In this document: one piece after another, positions 1-13,500 of the stretch
How the letters are laid out: every line of letters begins with the position of its first letter
How positions within the stretch are numbered: the first letter of the stretch is position 1
From: Holothuria scabra
Lineage: Eukaryota > Echinodermata > Holothuroidea > Aspidochirotida > Holothuriidae
Assembly (NCBI GenBank): GCA_037179385.1
Contig: CM074189.1
Coordinates: forward strand, 24,799,648 to 24,863,647
Direction of reading: 5' to 3'
DNA: 64,000 nucleotides
Notes under the pieces: model-generated
The model's database searches: none
What the model saw: only the letters and a program-made list of their open reading frames with translations
Told to the model about the DNA's origin: nothing
Made by a program: the position numbers and the translations under genes

Positions 1-1419
1 TGTTTCTGTATTACATTGAAATGATACTTACAGATAGTCATTAAAAATATGGTCAAAATGGTTCCTAGAAATGTTACAATGACTTTCACAAAATCAAAAT
101 ATTACGACTTGTAAGATGGAGTATAAAATTGCGGCTTCAGAGCGTGAAGAAGTCTCCCATGTAATTCAGGACATTTCTCCTTGTCCTGAAAAAACGTCTT
201 TATACACGCCGTCCAACTGGTTTTCTCCTGGATTTGTTCACAACCTTATCGAGCCATAAAACTCAATCTAAATTAGTGACCAACTTAACCTTTGCCTGAA
301 AGACTTACACTAAATTAACCAGCTAAATAATCGGGACAAAGGCGTCTAGGAGATATATGAAAAATGCAATTAGGACGGCGATTGAAGATCCCTGTTCCGT
401 TGGTGACTAACTTGAGGATGAACTAAAACACTCGGTTAAAACCAGCGACGGCGACAGAATGTCAAATAAAGGGGAGGGGGGGGGGGACTAAGAGCAAAGG
501 AAAATGTTGGGGCAAACTGTTCGAACACAGCGTGAAACCGAGCCAGAATTGCATATTCTTGCTCTAGGGGGTTCAGGAAAAAGCCTCAGAAGCTGTGAGG
601 TTTAAGCATATCTATTGATAAAAGTCAAGTCTCGGGTGATGTATATTATTTTCTCTTGGGAAACCGAACGAACAGTCTCCCACCTGACCTTACTTGGGTG
701 TGAGGGAAAGACAACATCTGGGGCAAGATGCCCCCTCTTCTCCTTCCCCGCAGTGTCGATACTGGTAAAAACATAGGGCATGAATAGATGTGACCATGAT
801 TAACAAATAAATTGAAAGAATAATCCAAGTACAAAAATTACTAACAAGGTTAATCTAACCTGCACAGACTGACAGGCAGTATGGACAGATTGTGATAACT
901 AGAAAGCAACCTATACAAGAAACTTAATCCAACAAAATAGCACAGGCTTTTAACCCGTCGTTGCAATACCTTTCCGAGTTTAATCACACATTTTGCAATG
1001 AGTTCTTCATTAATTGAAAATATGAAAAATATGAAACAACTTTACAGACGGAAAGGACTGTCCGTTTCTTACTTGATTCAAGGTCTTCTCGGAAGTAAAA
1101 CACCTTTTTGTTTACTGCATCCCTCTTTTGGGCGTTGTCCATATTTAAATCAATCTAGAAGTAAAAAGCTATTCATTCATCCTTTGCCGAGAGTATTAAA
1201 TATTGGAGCCAAAATTAAAATTAGGAACACATTGTGTAAGAGTTGGTTTGGATGCTTATACATTGTACAATCAGTGATTCAAAAACAGTGTTATAAGAAA
1301 TATCTCTATCAGTCTGAAATTTTTAATTAGGATCACTGAATGGAAAACTTAGCGAATGCTGTTATGCCAATGACTTTGTAAATCACATTGTTCACTAATC
1401 TGTGAGTGTGAATGATTAC
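1..1419. other. Intron 12 of GCLC copy A, no further exon seen
   Basis: Searched on the minus strand for the equivalents of copy B exons 13-15 (VDxNxxxAQ, MSIDxIIN, ARWxRxF) and none was found. Contains a G run at 475-486. Short open frames here look like chance. Confidence 0.6.
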
Positions 1420-1524
1420 CTTTGAAATTGGTGCCGCTAGGTTAAGTTTAAACTTGTCTAGGGACCGTACTAACAGCATGACGAAAATAACGTAAGCAGC
1501 ATTTTCAAAGTCTGTTAGCTGAAC
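1420..1524 (-). CDS. GCLC: GCLC copy A exon 12
   Basis: 105 nt, 35 codons. [18 protein letters not shown] is close to [18 protein letters not shown] of vertebrate GCLC; ends LAAPISK at an AAG|GTAATC donor. It is the last copy A exon found; the intron after it runs off the left edge. Confidence 0.94.
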
Positions 1525-4500
1525 CTGTTGAGAGATTATTAATCAAACCAAGTTAAAAAAAAGGTGGTACCAGCAGTTTAAAGGATTTCAGAATATGCCA
1601 GATAAGAATGAGCTTCATTATGTCAAGTCAAACAAAATCGACCCTTCACATTGGGAGCCAAAAAAATTTGTTAGATTCAAATTTACTTTCTTGAGTTTTA
1701 GGAATTCCATGCACAGGAATTTGCTGCATATCCCTGTATATCTTTACCTCAAGTGGACGAAACTCAATTCTCCATCCCATCTCGGTGTTGATAGCTGGTG
1801 GTTTCAGCCTCACACAAAGCCAGTTTGTCGACAATAAATTCTGTCAATGAAATATACACGTTTCAATGATGTTATTGCAGCAAGTGAATAACATTTCCCC
1901 CAAGAAGAATGTATATCTACATTCAATTTGATATTAGTATACAAAAAGGTTACAGTTAAAGTCCATCAAAATTTCTTTAGACGTGTTCAACCTTATGGTG
2001 ACAAAATGTAACAAAGACCTGTTTTAGTAGAGTGTTAAAGGCTAATGCTTAGGCCATCCACACTTGTAATTCTCCTAACCTACGTACTACAGCCCCTCCC
2101 ACAACTATTTAAAACTCATTCTCTCTCAGTTATTGGTTTATGGTGAGCACCAATTTGTAATCGGAATATTCTCAATACAGTAATCAATTTATTATCAGAA
2201 CATTCTCAATACAGTAATCAATATATAATCAGACCATTCTCAATGCAGTACATGCTTGTAACAATCTTGCACGGAGCTGCTTACATCCCTGATGCTTGAA
2301 ATATGAGCTACAGTACTCTGCATATTTGAAATTTTCTTCCAATCAAACAGTTGCGCCAACTGATAATTTCTGTAGACTATTACAAAAGGATGTCATTCGG
2401 AGTGAAAGTTGACTGCCTTTATAGATTGAAATGAAGGAACGTTTAAAATTATTTTAATTTAATATTTTTTTTAATTTGATTTCTTTTTAATTTCAAATTA
2501 TTCAAATATTTCTTCCCGTTCTCAGGAGATCCCCCTTTAAAGTATGATGATCCCTGACGTACTACACTCATGAACCATATGTTCACTTTTTTCATGAAAA
2601 AAATTCAAGTTTAATGGTACTTTGAGAGGGCGATATACATACGAATAATGTTATTAATAAAAAGAAATTGTTTTGAACGTTGCTTTCATTTAATAAACAC
2701 TATATTTTACGTTCGTACTTGCTTTGGTGAAATCTCTACACTGTTAAAACAGATGAGCAAACATAGTCTATTCTAAATTGTTGAGGGGAAAAAATTGCTG
2801 GAGACTGGGAAACCACTGCGATCCCCCCTCCCCCTCCATCGTGTTTACCCAACATTGAGTATCTTTGGCTCAACTGTTCTGAGATTGTAGTCCTAATATC
2901 GGTTATACTCATGTAAGAAGAGTGCAGACGAAGCAAAGTATTTATTAACTTTCAAGAATTTTTTTGAGGTTTCCTCTAACCTTTTGATTGAAATACTTAC
3001 ATCAAAATGTCTCGTGGCTTCTTCCGAATTTTGGTCAATTTCTTCTTCGTGAAATATCAGTGGATCTCGAATCAAGATGTAAGATACATATCGAGCCAAG
3101 TTTATATCGACCCCTGGAACAGGACGTAATTGTACCGTGTGAGCTTATGAGAGGAATTTTATTAGCATTTTACATGGATATTTTACTATCAATTCCCCAT
3201 GGATCGTCGAAAGACATGAGTGAAACTCCAAAATCGTATCTCTTGCCTTAGATAAAATAATTCTTGAAAAGAGGAAAAAAAGCGCCAGTGGGTTATGACT
3301 AGGAGGTTTTCCTCTAGTGCGTCAGTAACTAGTGACGCCTTCCTTGTGATGGTGAATGCATTACACATGAACATTTTTAAAACAATTTAAAATTTTCATT
3401 TCGTCTGTGGTAAATTATTAAGAAAGAAAGAAAATAATCTGCATTCAGTAAAAGTTACAAAGGAGCAGCAAACGATACATCAATAGTTTGCAGTAGTCTC
3501 GAAAAGGGTTAAAAAAGTTCGGACCGATGAGCTTATTATCAAAATTCAAAGTGACAGTTACCTCCATCAAAAAGTTTCTGAAAGGTTGGTTTTTCAATTG
3601 GAACCATGATATCGTTCAAGAACTGATTCTCTTCTGACAAATAAAGACTGGCGGTGTCGCAAGCTGCTTTAGGTATGACAAACTTGCTCTTCTTCAGGGG
3701 CTGCAAGGAAAGGAAAATCAACCTTTTTTAAGAGTTAGGGGAGTCTGGTATGTAGCAGTAGCAAAATATAACGCACACCATTGCATTTTTGCAGGTTAAT
3801 GAATTGTAAGGTTAAATGGATGATGCCAGTTAAATGATGTTAGTTAGTTGGAGGTTTACGACTCAGTTTCTAACCAACTGGTTTAAGTATTGCTGGCCAT
3901 GTTCTATTTTCCAGTTTTCCAGTGGCTCATTGGTTTGTTTTTCCTACTCCATTGTTTGGTCTAACGGTAAGAGCATCCGCCTCTCAGGCGGAAGCCCGGG
4001 TTCTATTCCCAGGTCGAGTCACACCAAAGAATCTAAAAATCGAACCTGCTGTCGATGCTCCGCATAAGCAATGGAGTAGGAAAAACAAGCCAGTGAGCCA
4101 TAACTGAAAAAAGCCGTGGCCGGCTCGACTTGAACCAACAGGATGGAATCTTGGCCGTAAAACTTTGTCTAACTGACTGACTGACTGACTGACTGACTGA
4201 CTGACTGACTGACTGACTGACTGACTGACTGACTGAATAACTGAGTGACTAGCCTACTCCATTGTTTATTCTGAACACGAAGCACAGTCACATCAGGTCC
4301 CATTTTGAAAGTCTTCAATATTGCCGGCCAGTAGTCAAACTCAACACTCCCCGAGGGGAAGTCGGATTCTCGGATGATGAGAATTGCAGTTGAAAATTGG
4401 GAAGAAAAGTTTCTATCACCTTCTAAACATTTCCTTACCTCACAAAGAAATTACAGGAAATGACAATTGCTGAACCAACCTTTAAGGCTCTTTCTTCCTT

Positions 4501-7500
4501 ATTTCTACTGTCTAATGAGGATGATAAAGCCTTCCAACGGCAATCCAAGTCTGTCAGGAATCCTCGGAACACGGGCGTGGAGGCACTCAGGGCAAGCTAT
4601 CAAAAAACGAAATCTCTGATTAACTGATAAAGACCGACACAGGTATTTGACAAATTTCAATACTCCCCCAAGTACAAAATAAACGCAGATGAACCGGAAA
4701 TCATTGAAATAATAGTCAACATCGAAGAGATATCAGTGAAATACCCTCCGACTCCTAAACTTGTGAAAATCTTGATAAAATGACCTTATAAAAAATGGCG
4801 AAATTAAACGGTGTGCTTGGAGTTGTAGTTCCAACATATTGTTAATTCCACCCCTTTGATAAAAGATATTTTAAAAAATGAAACATCATTATCCAACTTT
4901 TTAATCATGTTGTACTTTGAGGTCTTGTAGATAAGTTGTTTGATTCCTTCAGCCTAGACATGAAGGATTTATTCCATTATTCGGACTTCGTGACGACATG
5001 ATATTTCGGCTATTTTTATGGGTTGGTATGGAAGTGAACACAGGGTTAAATTTTCACAAGCATGATGTCAATAGTAGCGTGTCCTCCCAGGATAATGTGT
5101 CCCAGTTTCCAAATGTCGAGTCCATTGAGATTCTATCCCTGTGTGTGTACACATGCAGGGAATGCCAAAATTGCAGATAGCCCTCGTCTCTCTTTGTCAT
5201 ACAATTTAAAACGTTGCGCTGTATTTGAAATACAGTAACAGAAACGGAGGAAGAGGTTAACATTTTCCTATTTGATAGATGACAGTGTTGCTTTTTGGAA
5301 TGCAACTATAGGAATTTTATTTCACTAGACTGTTCAAATGTGCTACCATTTTTCTCGTAGAGTACTTTACATCTGCATTTCAAATAATTTTGAATAGGAA
5401 AAAACTATCTACCCTCTAATATCTGCCTGCCAACAATACAACAAAGACCTTTGAAACTGAAGTAAAAGAAAAATAAATGTACCATGATAGGGCACATCGG
5501 AATCAGCTGGTCATAAAGATACTTGGCTTGTGATAGATGACATGTTTGAAACGTAACCTGCAAGGAGCTGTAGGTAGATCCAGCCATTATATTGTCAGCA
5601 TAAATGTGGTCCACTTTAGAAGAGTTTGTTGCTTGATCCACACGTTGCAAAGTATATGGATCCCGAAAGGGCGACGTCGTTTTCGTGTCCTTGTAAACTT
5701 TAACAAAATGCGCTCTTTGTTAAATTTGTTCATTAAAAAATTGATAGTGTTGCATTTTTTGAAATTTTAACTGAGAAATTAGCCTTCAGTTCTTAGCATA
5801 TAGGATGTGTAAAATAATATAACCTTAAGGGAAATGTGGTGCATTTAATAAGTGATTCAAGAATCGAGAATTCCCCAAACTTTTTCCAAACAATGTCAGT
5901 AAAGTTATTATCAGGTCTGGACATTCTCCTAAAAGTGGAGCATATCTTTTTCCATCGGTCAACAACATAGGAGGCCACCATTTTGCATTGTCTCCCACAA
6001 TTCCACGTGTTTTTTGCACATGATATGAATGACGAATGGGATTAAAGTTTAAGCCGGTACACACTGCCACGATAACTAACGACGCCAAGCGACAAGACGT
6101 CGCGTCGGCTGTAGTCCTGGCGCTCGTAATACATCGGTTCGATTGAACATGTTTAATCGCAGTTGGTTTAAATACCGGTCACACTGCCGCGACTACCAAA
6201 GAAGTGTCTACGATATATAGAAATTGTCCACAAATGAGAAGGCTTCGGTAGTCGTGGTGGTGTGTTCATGGGTTTAGAATACCCTTGCAAACTTTTTAGA
6301 TCTTATGTAATTGAATTACATGTATATTGGGCAGGGTTTCTTCTTGTCATAGATACAAAAAATCTCGTCTTAATTTATGGCTCGCCATACCGTTTTAAAG
6401 GCAAACGTAAGATTTGGAGTGTTTTCTCTTGATATTATTTTCTTGGCCTTTAACCATTTTTCAAGTGTTTGTAAATTTCACTACATTTGAAATTATTGTG
6501 GTGTTTTCCCGAACCAGGCTATTTACGCTTCCTTCATGCAAGCGTTATAAACTCAAAATTTTCTTAACTGCTTATCTACTAAATGTTGGTTACTTTTAAA
6601 ATCCTACCTTAATTAGTACGTTAGGAAAAAAAAGACTAAGCTCATGCATCTTACCTGGAACATTGATCGAAACGTCTTCCCCTCTTCGCTCTCTGTTATT
6701 AATTTTGACGCTTCTGTAATAATATAAAAATTAACCTACATTTGTAACCTTTTCCAAAACTATAAGCCAAAAGTTTGGTGGTAAATGTAAAAAATGTCAC
6801 TTAATTTTAAAGATTATATCTATTTACCACGTTTCTTAAATAAGCCTATTCAAACATACAAATATATGACATAATCAAAAGGGTACAAGAACAATGAAAA
6901 GAACGTAGGGGAAATAAATAAAAAAGTGTAAAAATAAATTACAAACAAAGGGTAAGGAACTCATGTTGCATTTAGTTTTGTCACAAATACCACTTTTGTC
7001 TCACATACCACTTTTGTCAAAATTTTTGCCTCCCTTTATCACAGATACCTCTTTTTTCACATTCATCGCCCACTTTTGTCACAACGGAGGCCACGACTTT
7101 TGTCACGGCAATCGCCCATATTTGTACAATTTGATAGGACACGACTTTTGTCACACACGTTGAGAAAATTTGGTTGGTCTTGAAGTCATACTCGGTACGT
7201 TTTGCGTACATGAAGCACGATTATATGTTCAGTTTCTAGCAAATCACCTCTGTAACCTGTAGTACTCACAGAAAGAGGGAAAGGAGCCCCCTCCTTCCCA
7301 ATAACTTTTTCAAGGTGGTTTCGTGCACCAAGTTGTGCACGGAAATCATAAAAGGTTTTGATCTTGCCCTTCATTCCAATTTCGAAGACCACTAGGATTT
7401 CTTCCATAAGGGCTGGAAATGAGAACCTTCCTTTCATTTTAAATACAATTTTAGGACGTTACCAAGATATGCTTAAAGAGGGTGCTTCGAAATTAATTGT

Positions 7501-10500
7501 TGACTCAAGTTAGTGTTACTGTATAAGAACGTTATAAAATTTCACTCGGGATAGGACAGTACAGAGATTATGCACGTTAGGTTAGCTCGTTTCAATTGAC
7601 GTATTGCATAATACTGATCATGAGCACTACTTTTTTGTTACCCATACGGTCGCACAAAATCACCTTAATAATAATTGTTATACGAAGGTCCCCTTGATAG
7701 AAAAAAAGCAAGACGATCAACGCAGTGACGTCGGTCAATAACCTCTTTATTCACTCATAATGTTCAAAGATGAAATTCGTTGGGAAAAATCTTTTGTCAG
7801 ATGGTTCCTGTACATTACCCTAAATGCTAACTGAAGGGAACGGTAGGTAAAAAAATGAAATGAGTTGGAGTGATAAAGGGTCCAAATGGCCTTTTCCAAC
7901 ATTTATGTTTACATACTGATTGATTGAAGCTATGTGATATGTGAAACATATAATAGTTTGTTGTTGTTTGAGACAGAGGTAAGTAATCTTCTCTTTCAGA
8001 GAAAGCGTTTGGCCCTGTTACGAAAATTACTTTTTGGGGGGTGTTAAGACCAGGCCGATTTTTGGTTATTACCTAAAATGTTTTTACCTTCACTTTACAC
8101 TCTAGTTTGTAATGTTGAACACCAATTACTGCCATGAATCACTTTTAGGTGTGAAATAGGGCAGATATTTTTCTCCCAAGCGCAAAATCTAAACGTGTTA
8201 CAAATCATTGTAAATGTTTTGGAGCTGACGACGACACTCGAAACATTTAGAAATTGGGTCATTGTGCCAGTCTATAAACCTCTCTTGAAATGCGATTAGG
8301 TAGCTTTTACTCCCGTAAGGCTATGTGAAAATCTTACTCAAATATTTTTATTTTGTTTCAAAGTAATGCCTGGGATTAAAATGTGGAGTATAGGATTAAG
8401 AGAGAATTAAATCCCTTTTTTGGAATTTGGCAAAGGACCATATAGTTAACTCCAGTTACCAAAAATATTCCAGTTTTGGAGAGAATTGGAAAGATATTAC
8501 AAAACCTATGGCCCTAGACTACCATGCTTGAGATCTTTGCGATAGCGAGAACTTTTTCAAAAGTAGTTCGACCTCTTTGCCTATCTTACATTGAGAATAA
8601 GAAAATAAAAGACAATAAATTCTTGAAGGAAGCTACACAGTGATTGCTGGATTCAACTATTTGCTGCAGGGACTGATGAGATAGCGTTGTTATGTTAGTC
8701 TAACTGCATAGTGCGGTAAATATAAAGAATGAACAGGCACATAAAATATGATAGCCTAGCCTTGGCTTAGTGATGGTAGGAAGATGCATGTTTTCATTGT
8801 CTATTTTGAACAAAAATTTGCGAAATCACAGCTACTGAGCATGAAACTTATTTCAGTGGTTAAGCCTTAAAGAAGCAATGCGGGGCTGTCAACATCTGTA
8901 GTGTATGGACTTCTTATTTTTTATCCGATTCACCTACTTAAAAAAGAAAAAGACACGTAATATTGGAACGAATTATATTTTTAAAACTTCAAAGTTGTAC
9001 CTGTGAAGAACGTCTAAGTCCAAATGTGACTTCCATGGTAGCAGATACAATAATTCCACTTCTGTGGAACTATCGTCCACTTGATATCATTTAACTTCCG
9101 ATGCCAATAGACTAACTGGCTTTTCGTTAGTTGGTTGGGAAAGGACCATTGATTTTTACTTAGACCACTTTTTGGACCTCTTTGGAAATTTTGATCCCAT
9201 GTTAGGAAGGTGAAACATTTCAAGACCACTGTTTGATCTCCTTCAATCTAACCGTAACGAAGACTTTGAGACAGTTTCAAACTCTTTGTAACCGGACTTC
9301 AAATTTCTTGTCTTGACGAGCAGCGTATCTGCACATCCGGATGTTTCGATGGTCCTCAGTTCCAAACATTCTCAAATTGGGGTGGCTCGCTGCCCATTTC
9401 TTTGTCATAATCAGAAGACCAATACCAACTTGAATTATATTTTACCATATCCCCCAACTTATAAAAAAACAAAACAAACAAAGTCCCTCTGCAACAATTT
9501 GAAATATATTATTTTGATCAAGTTTACAAACTATAATGTGCACGGCATTCACCGTGTGGGGTATAAAGCATCTGAAGGATAATCTGTTCTGGCCCCGGCA
9601 TTCTCTTTACAACAACTTACTGAATTCTTTATATGGATGAGACACTATTCCGAACAAAAAAGAAAAAGTTGTAACCACAGGCAACAACTGGCATTCAAAA
9701 GATTCAATCAGCCTTTGGTTCCATCATGCATCACTAGGACTACTCTGACGCCCGGATCAGTGGTGTAGTTAGCACCCCTTTTAATAAATAACATTGCACA
9801 GGCTACAAGAAAACTATTGGAAATATCTGAAAAATGCCAACAACATTTTCAACTGTATCATTGAACATCACCAGTCAGTTTACTAAACCAACCACAAACC
9901 GTTATCTAATAACAATTAAGCAATGTAAAAAGAAATCATCATCATCACCATCACCATCACCATCACCATCACCATCATCATCACCAACACCATCACCATA
10001 ACCATCGCCATCACCATCACCATCACCATCATCATAAATCGAGCCCACGACCAGAGTTTAAACGGAAATATCAAAACAAGAAAGAAAGCTTGCGAACTAC
10101 TGCACCTTCCTTTCCAACCGTTTCAATACCTTGTGGACATTAAATAAACCCCATATATTTATAGAGAAGTCAATAAGTATTTTTCAATCGAAAATAAGAG
10201 TGCTTCGGAAATTTCGAGAAAGTGCAGATGCTTAAAATGCAACAACTGGTTCCTTTAAGTTCCTTTCGGAAAATAATGACTAGGCCTTCAGAAATTGGAT
10301 TGAAAATGTATTGAGATTTCTTAATTTTAAACGTACCGATATCTTCCCATTAAGCTTAAAATAACATCTGGATAATAAGATGATTCATCTTTTTCACATG
10401 GCACCGTTTCCAAACAATTTGGTAATGCAAAGGATTGTGGACAACCAAATCTGAAAATTAGGAAATCAAATAATTGCAATAAAAGTTATCTGATCTTCAA

Positions 10501-13500
10501 ATGATCGCTCCAATATTGTTAAAATAACTTGTGTACAGTTGTATATCTTAAATCGATTGCCTCTAAAAAAACTAGAGATTTCTTTTTTAAAATTTTGCAT
10601 GAAGAATTTGTGAATGGTTTTATGTAGCTTCTTGAGTTATATGGATATGTGCACTTCATGAATCGAGGAATTATAACAATGTTGTAAAAAAATCATTACA
10701 CTGTATCTTATTCAAATTTTACTTTTACTTTTTACCTTGGTAAATGTGTCATGGTTAAACAGAATTCTCCATTTTCCTGATCCAAGACACTGGCTCCCTG
10801 TGTACGCCTTGAAATGAAACATTTGTTGAAATGCATAATAATTAGAAAGGGCTTAAATTGTTTTAATCAGTCAACATCAGGTTGAACGTGGAAATTATTC
10901 AAATTTTTTCGATTTTTTTCTCATGGTACATTTTAGCTGCGTTTTAGGTTTAATGATGTCTTTTAACATTCTTACGTTATGCTACTAAACAAGTTCACGG
11001 TCCCATATTAGTCAGTATCATGCCTTCACGTTACGACTTGAGAGAACAACATAGACACCCCAGTAGATGTGGAATGTCACTGGTGTCGGAGTTATGCTTT
11101 CATTGTGTTCACACTGCTTGGCTAGCCTGTTAGTTAACAGCATATGTTGCGCAACTTTTGTGTATTTTAGTATATCTTTTACTGTCAATCTGCTAAATCA
11201 GATGTAAAATCAACTAAATCAAGTATGCGTGTATTCAGCTTTATTTTCTTCCTTGAAAGGATAAGAGGTAATTAGGCCTAGAAGGATGTAACAAAAAATA
11301 ATTAGGAACAGTTGTTCATGTTGGTATTTAATGGTAGCCACTTGTGAGCTTAATACGTTTATCTTAAAAGAAACTCAATTTGTAAATGATAGGCGTATCA
11401 ATTTCGTATGAAAACTGTTACATACATATATTACAGAGATGAGCAAATGTCCTGAATTTTTATATTGTTGTAGATTGATGAGATATCGTTTTATCGTCAT
11501 TACGATAATAGCTTTAAGAGAAGTACTGTAGAACACTTCGTACATTTAGAAGTTAAAGTTGCTTGCAACATTTCTCTCGTGTATCATTTTCCATGATAGA
11601 TTATTATTTTAATATATATTTAAATATTTAAAAATATTTAGCTTTTGCGCCTAAACCATGATTTTACCTTTTGTTCAGTCAAGGATTACTATAATCATCT
11701 TTTACCTCCAGACATTTCCTTTGAATCCTTAGGTATAGAGCACTAATGTTTTTCGAACACCTAATTAGCCGGTTACGACAACCATACATAATTCTCCCAA
11801 TTTCCTGCAGTTGCACATGAAACAATGCGTGTTAGACACTACACTTGAATACATTATGTAAGATGCGGTCAGCGGAGGATCATAAAAGTTTTAGGCTATC
11901 CCCGACAGGTCCATAGGTGAAAATGCTGCCAACTGTCCAACCCCTTGCCTTTGTCGTTACCTTAGCTTCATGTTTGCTTCTACAATGCTGAATGCGGCAA
12001 AGCTGCTCCCAAAAGGTCGACGAGGCGAACTCTCTAACTGAAATGCTCCCATTTCAGGCATCCAAATAGATCCATGTTCGTCACTGTGGAAATGAAAACT
12101 TGCTTTGTATCTTTCAAACTAAAGAGAGCCCATTGATCAACTTTGTAAATTGTACTTTCGAATTTCCTTACAAAAAAGTAACATAACTGCATGCCTAATA
12201 ATGAAAATAACCTGATGATGTACTTTGTGAAAGACTTGAAGTTAAGAAAACAGATTTTTTTTCGTTGATTCAATTACCAACTTCCATTGCGTTTATTGCT
12301 CAGTATAAGCAGTGGAGTAGGGAAAACAAACCAGTGAGCCAAAACTGGAAAATGCCATCGCGGGCTAGACTAAAACCAATTGGGTGCAACATGGACCATT
12401 GAACCCAAACAATCTGCACTATAGGAAGCTTGTAAACTTGATTGTAAGCAGTAGTGGGCGTTAAATTTTAATGTTTACTTGACATTTGGCTTCAATGATC
12501 AATACTTCTGGATCGAGAATTTACCTATTTTTGCTGTTAGTTTTTCCAACGAGTTTTTGCAGTGCATGAGAATTTTTTGGTAGCACACGGGCCGTCTTGT
12601 CCACATCGTCTAATTTAATCAAAATGTGTTCAATCTGTCGCAAAAGAGAACAACAAATGAAAATCATTTCAAACCCCTTGAAATGGGACGAACTCCACCG
12701 GAGGGAACGAAAGGACATGTCACCCATTATTTTTGATCCGAACATCATTTTCAAATGACCTCCAAAATTTTAGGCACGAAGGAAAATATGTGTAGTCGAT
12801 TCATTTTTTTTGTTATATTCAATAAGCTAATATTTGTATTTGATTGATGTGACTTGTAGCCTTTAATTTCTAAAGTATCATGTTCTTAAGTTATGGAGAT
12901 TTTCAAGGGTTACATACTCTTAATCACGATTCGGTCCTATATCACAGTTCTTATTTACCCAACCAATCATGTCCTTCCCTCCAACAAATGGAACAGATCT
13001 CCGCCCTTGGATGTCGACGTTCAATAATCATGTAGGCCAATGACAATAACCATATAACGAGGTAGCAGTCATCAGTTGCACCCACATCGTTTGTAGTATA
13101 TATGTCCTCTAATTGGAAACTTATTTGTACCCTATATGGGTTATCTTTGCTCCTAATGTTGATAAGTCCTTCATATGGGCAGCCCACATGCATTGGCGAA
13201 ACTTTAGGACTGGTCTAAAATTTCATCACAAATGAGCCGTTTGTTTGACCCAATAAACTTGTCCATATGGGTCCCTAATTAATCCCTGGGACAAACACAT
13301 ATGGGCTCCCAAGTTATGGGACAAGAGATGGGTCCCATTATATACCATATAGAAATGTTACCCAGTGTGAATTGTGACTCACCTCGTCTCCCCATACGAA
13401 TGCCTCATCTGTCCTCTCCTTGATTCTCTTATACAGGTTTATAAATTGTTCGATGGCTTTTTCTCGAACATATTTTGAATATTTCTTCACTTCTTGCTGG

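Larger units (their letters stand above)
6714..10336 (-). other. Large intron 5 of GCLC copy A
   Basis: 3.6 kb between exons 5 and 6. Apart from the TTTTGTCACA repeats and the CAT microsatellite, no coding or mobile sequence was recognised. Confidence 0.55.

Noticed and set aside
998..1330. 110-codon plus-strand protein in GCLC copy A intron 12
   Set aside because: No motif, intronic position and length within chance expectation.
3955..4025. tRNA-Glu gene
   Set aside because: The D, anticodon and T regions are recognisable, but the acceptor stem is missing, the T stem has a mismatch and the segment sits inside a repeated SINE with a CTGA tail.
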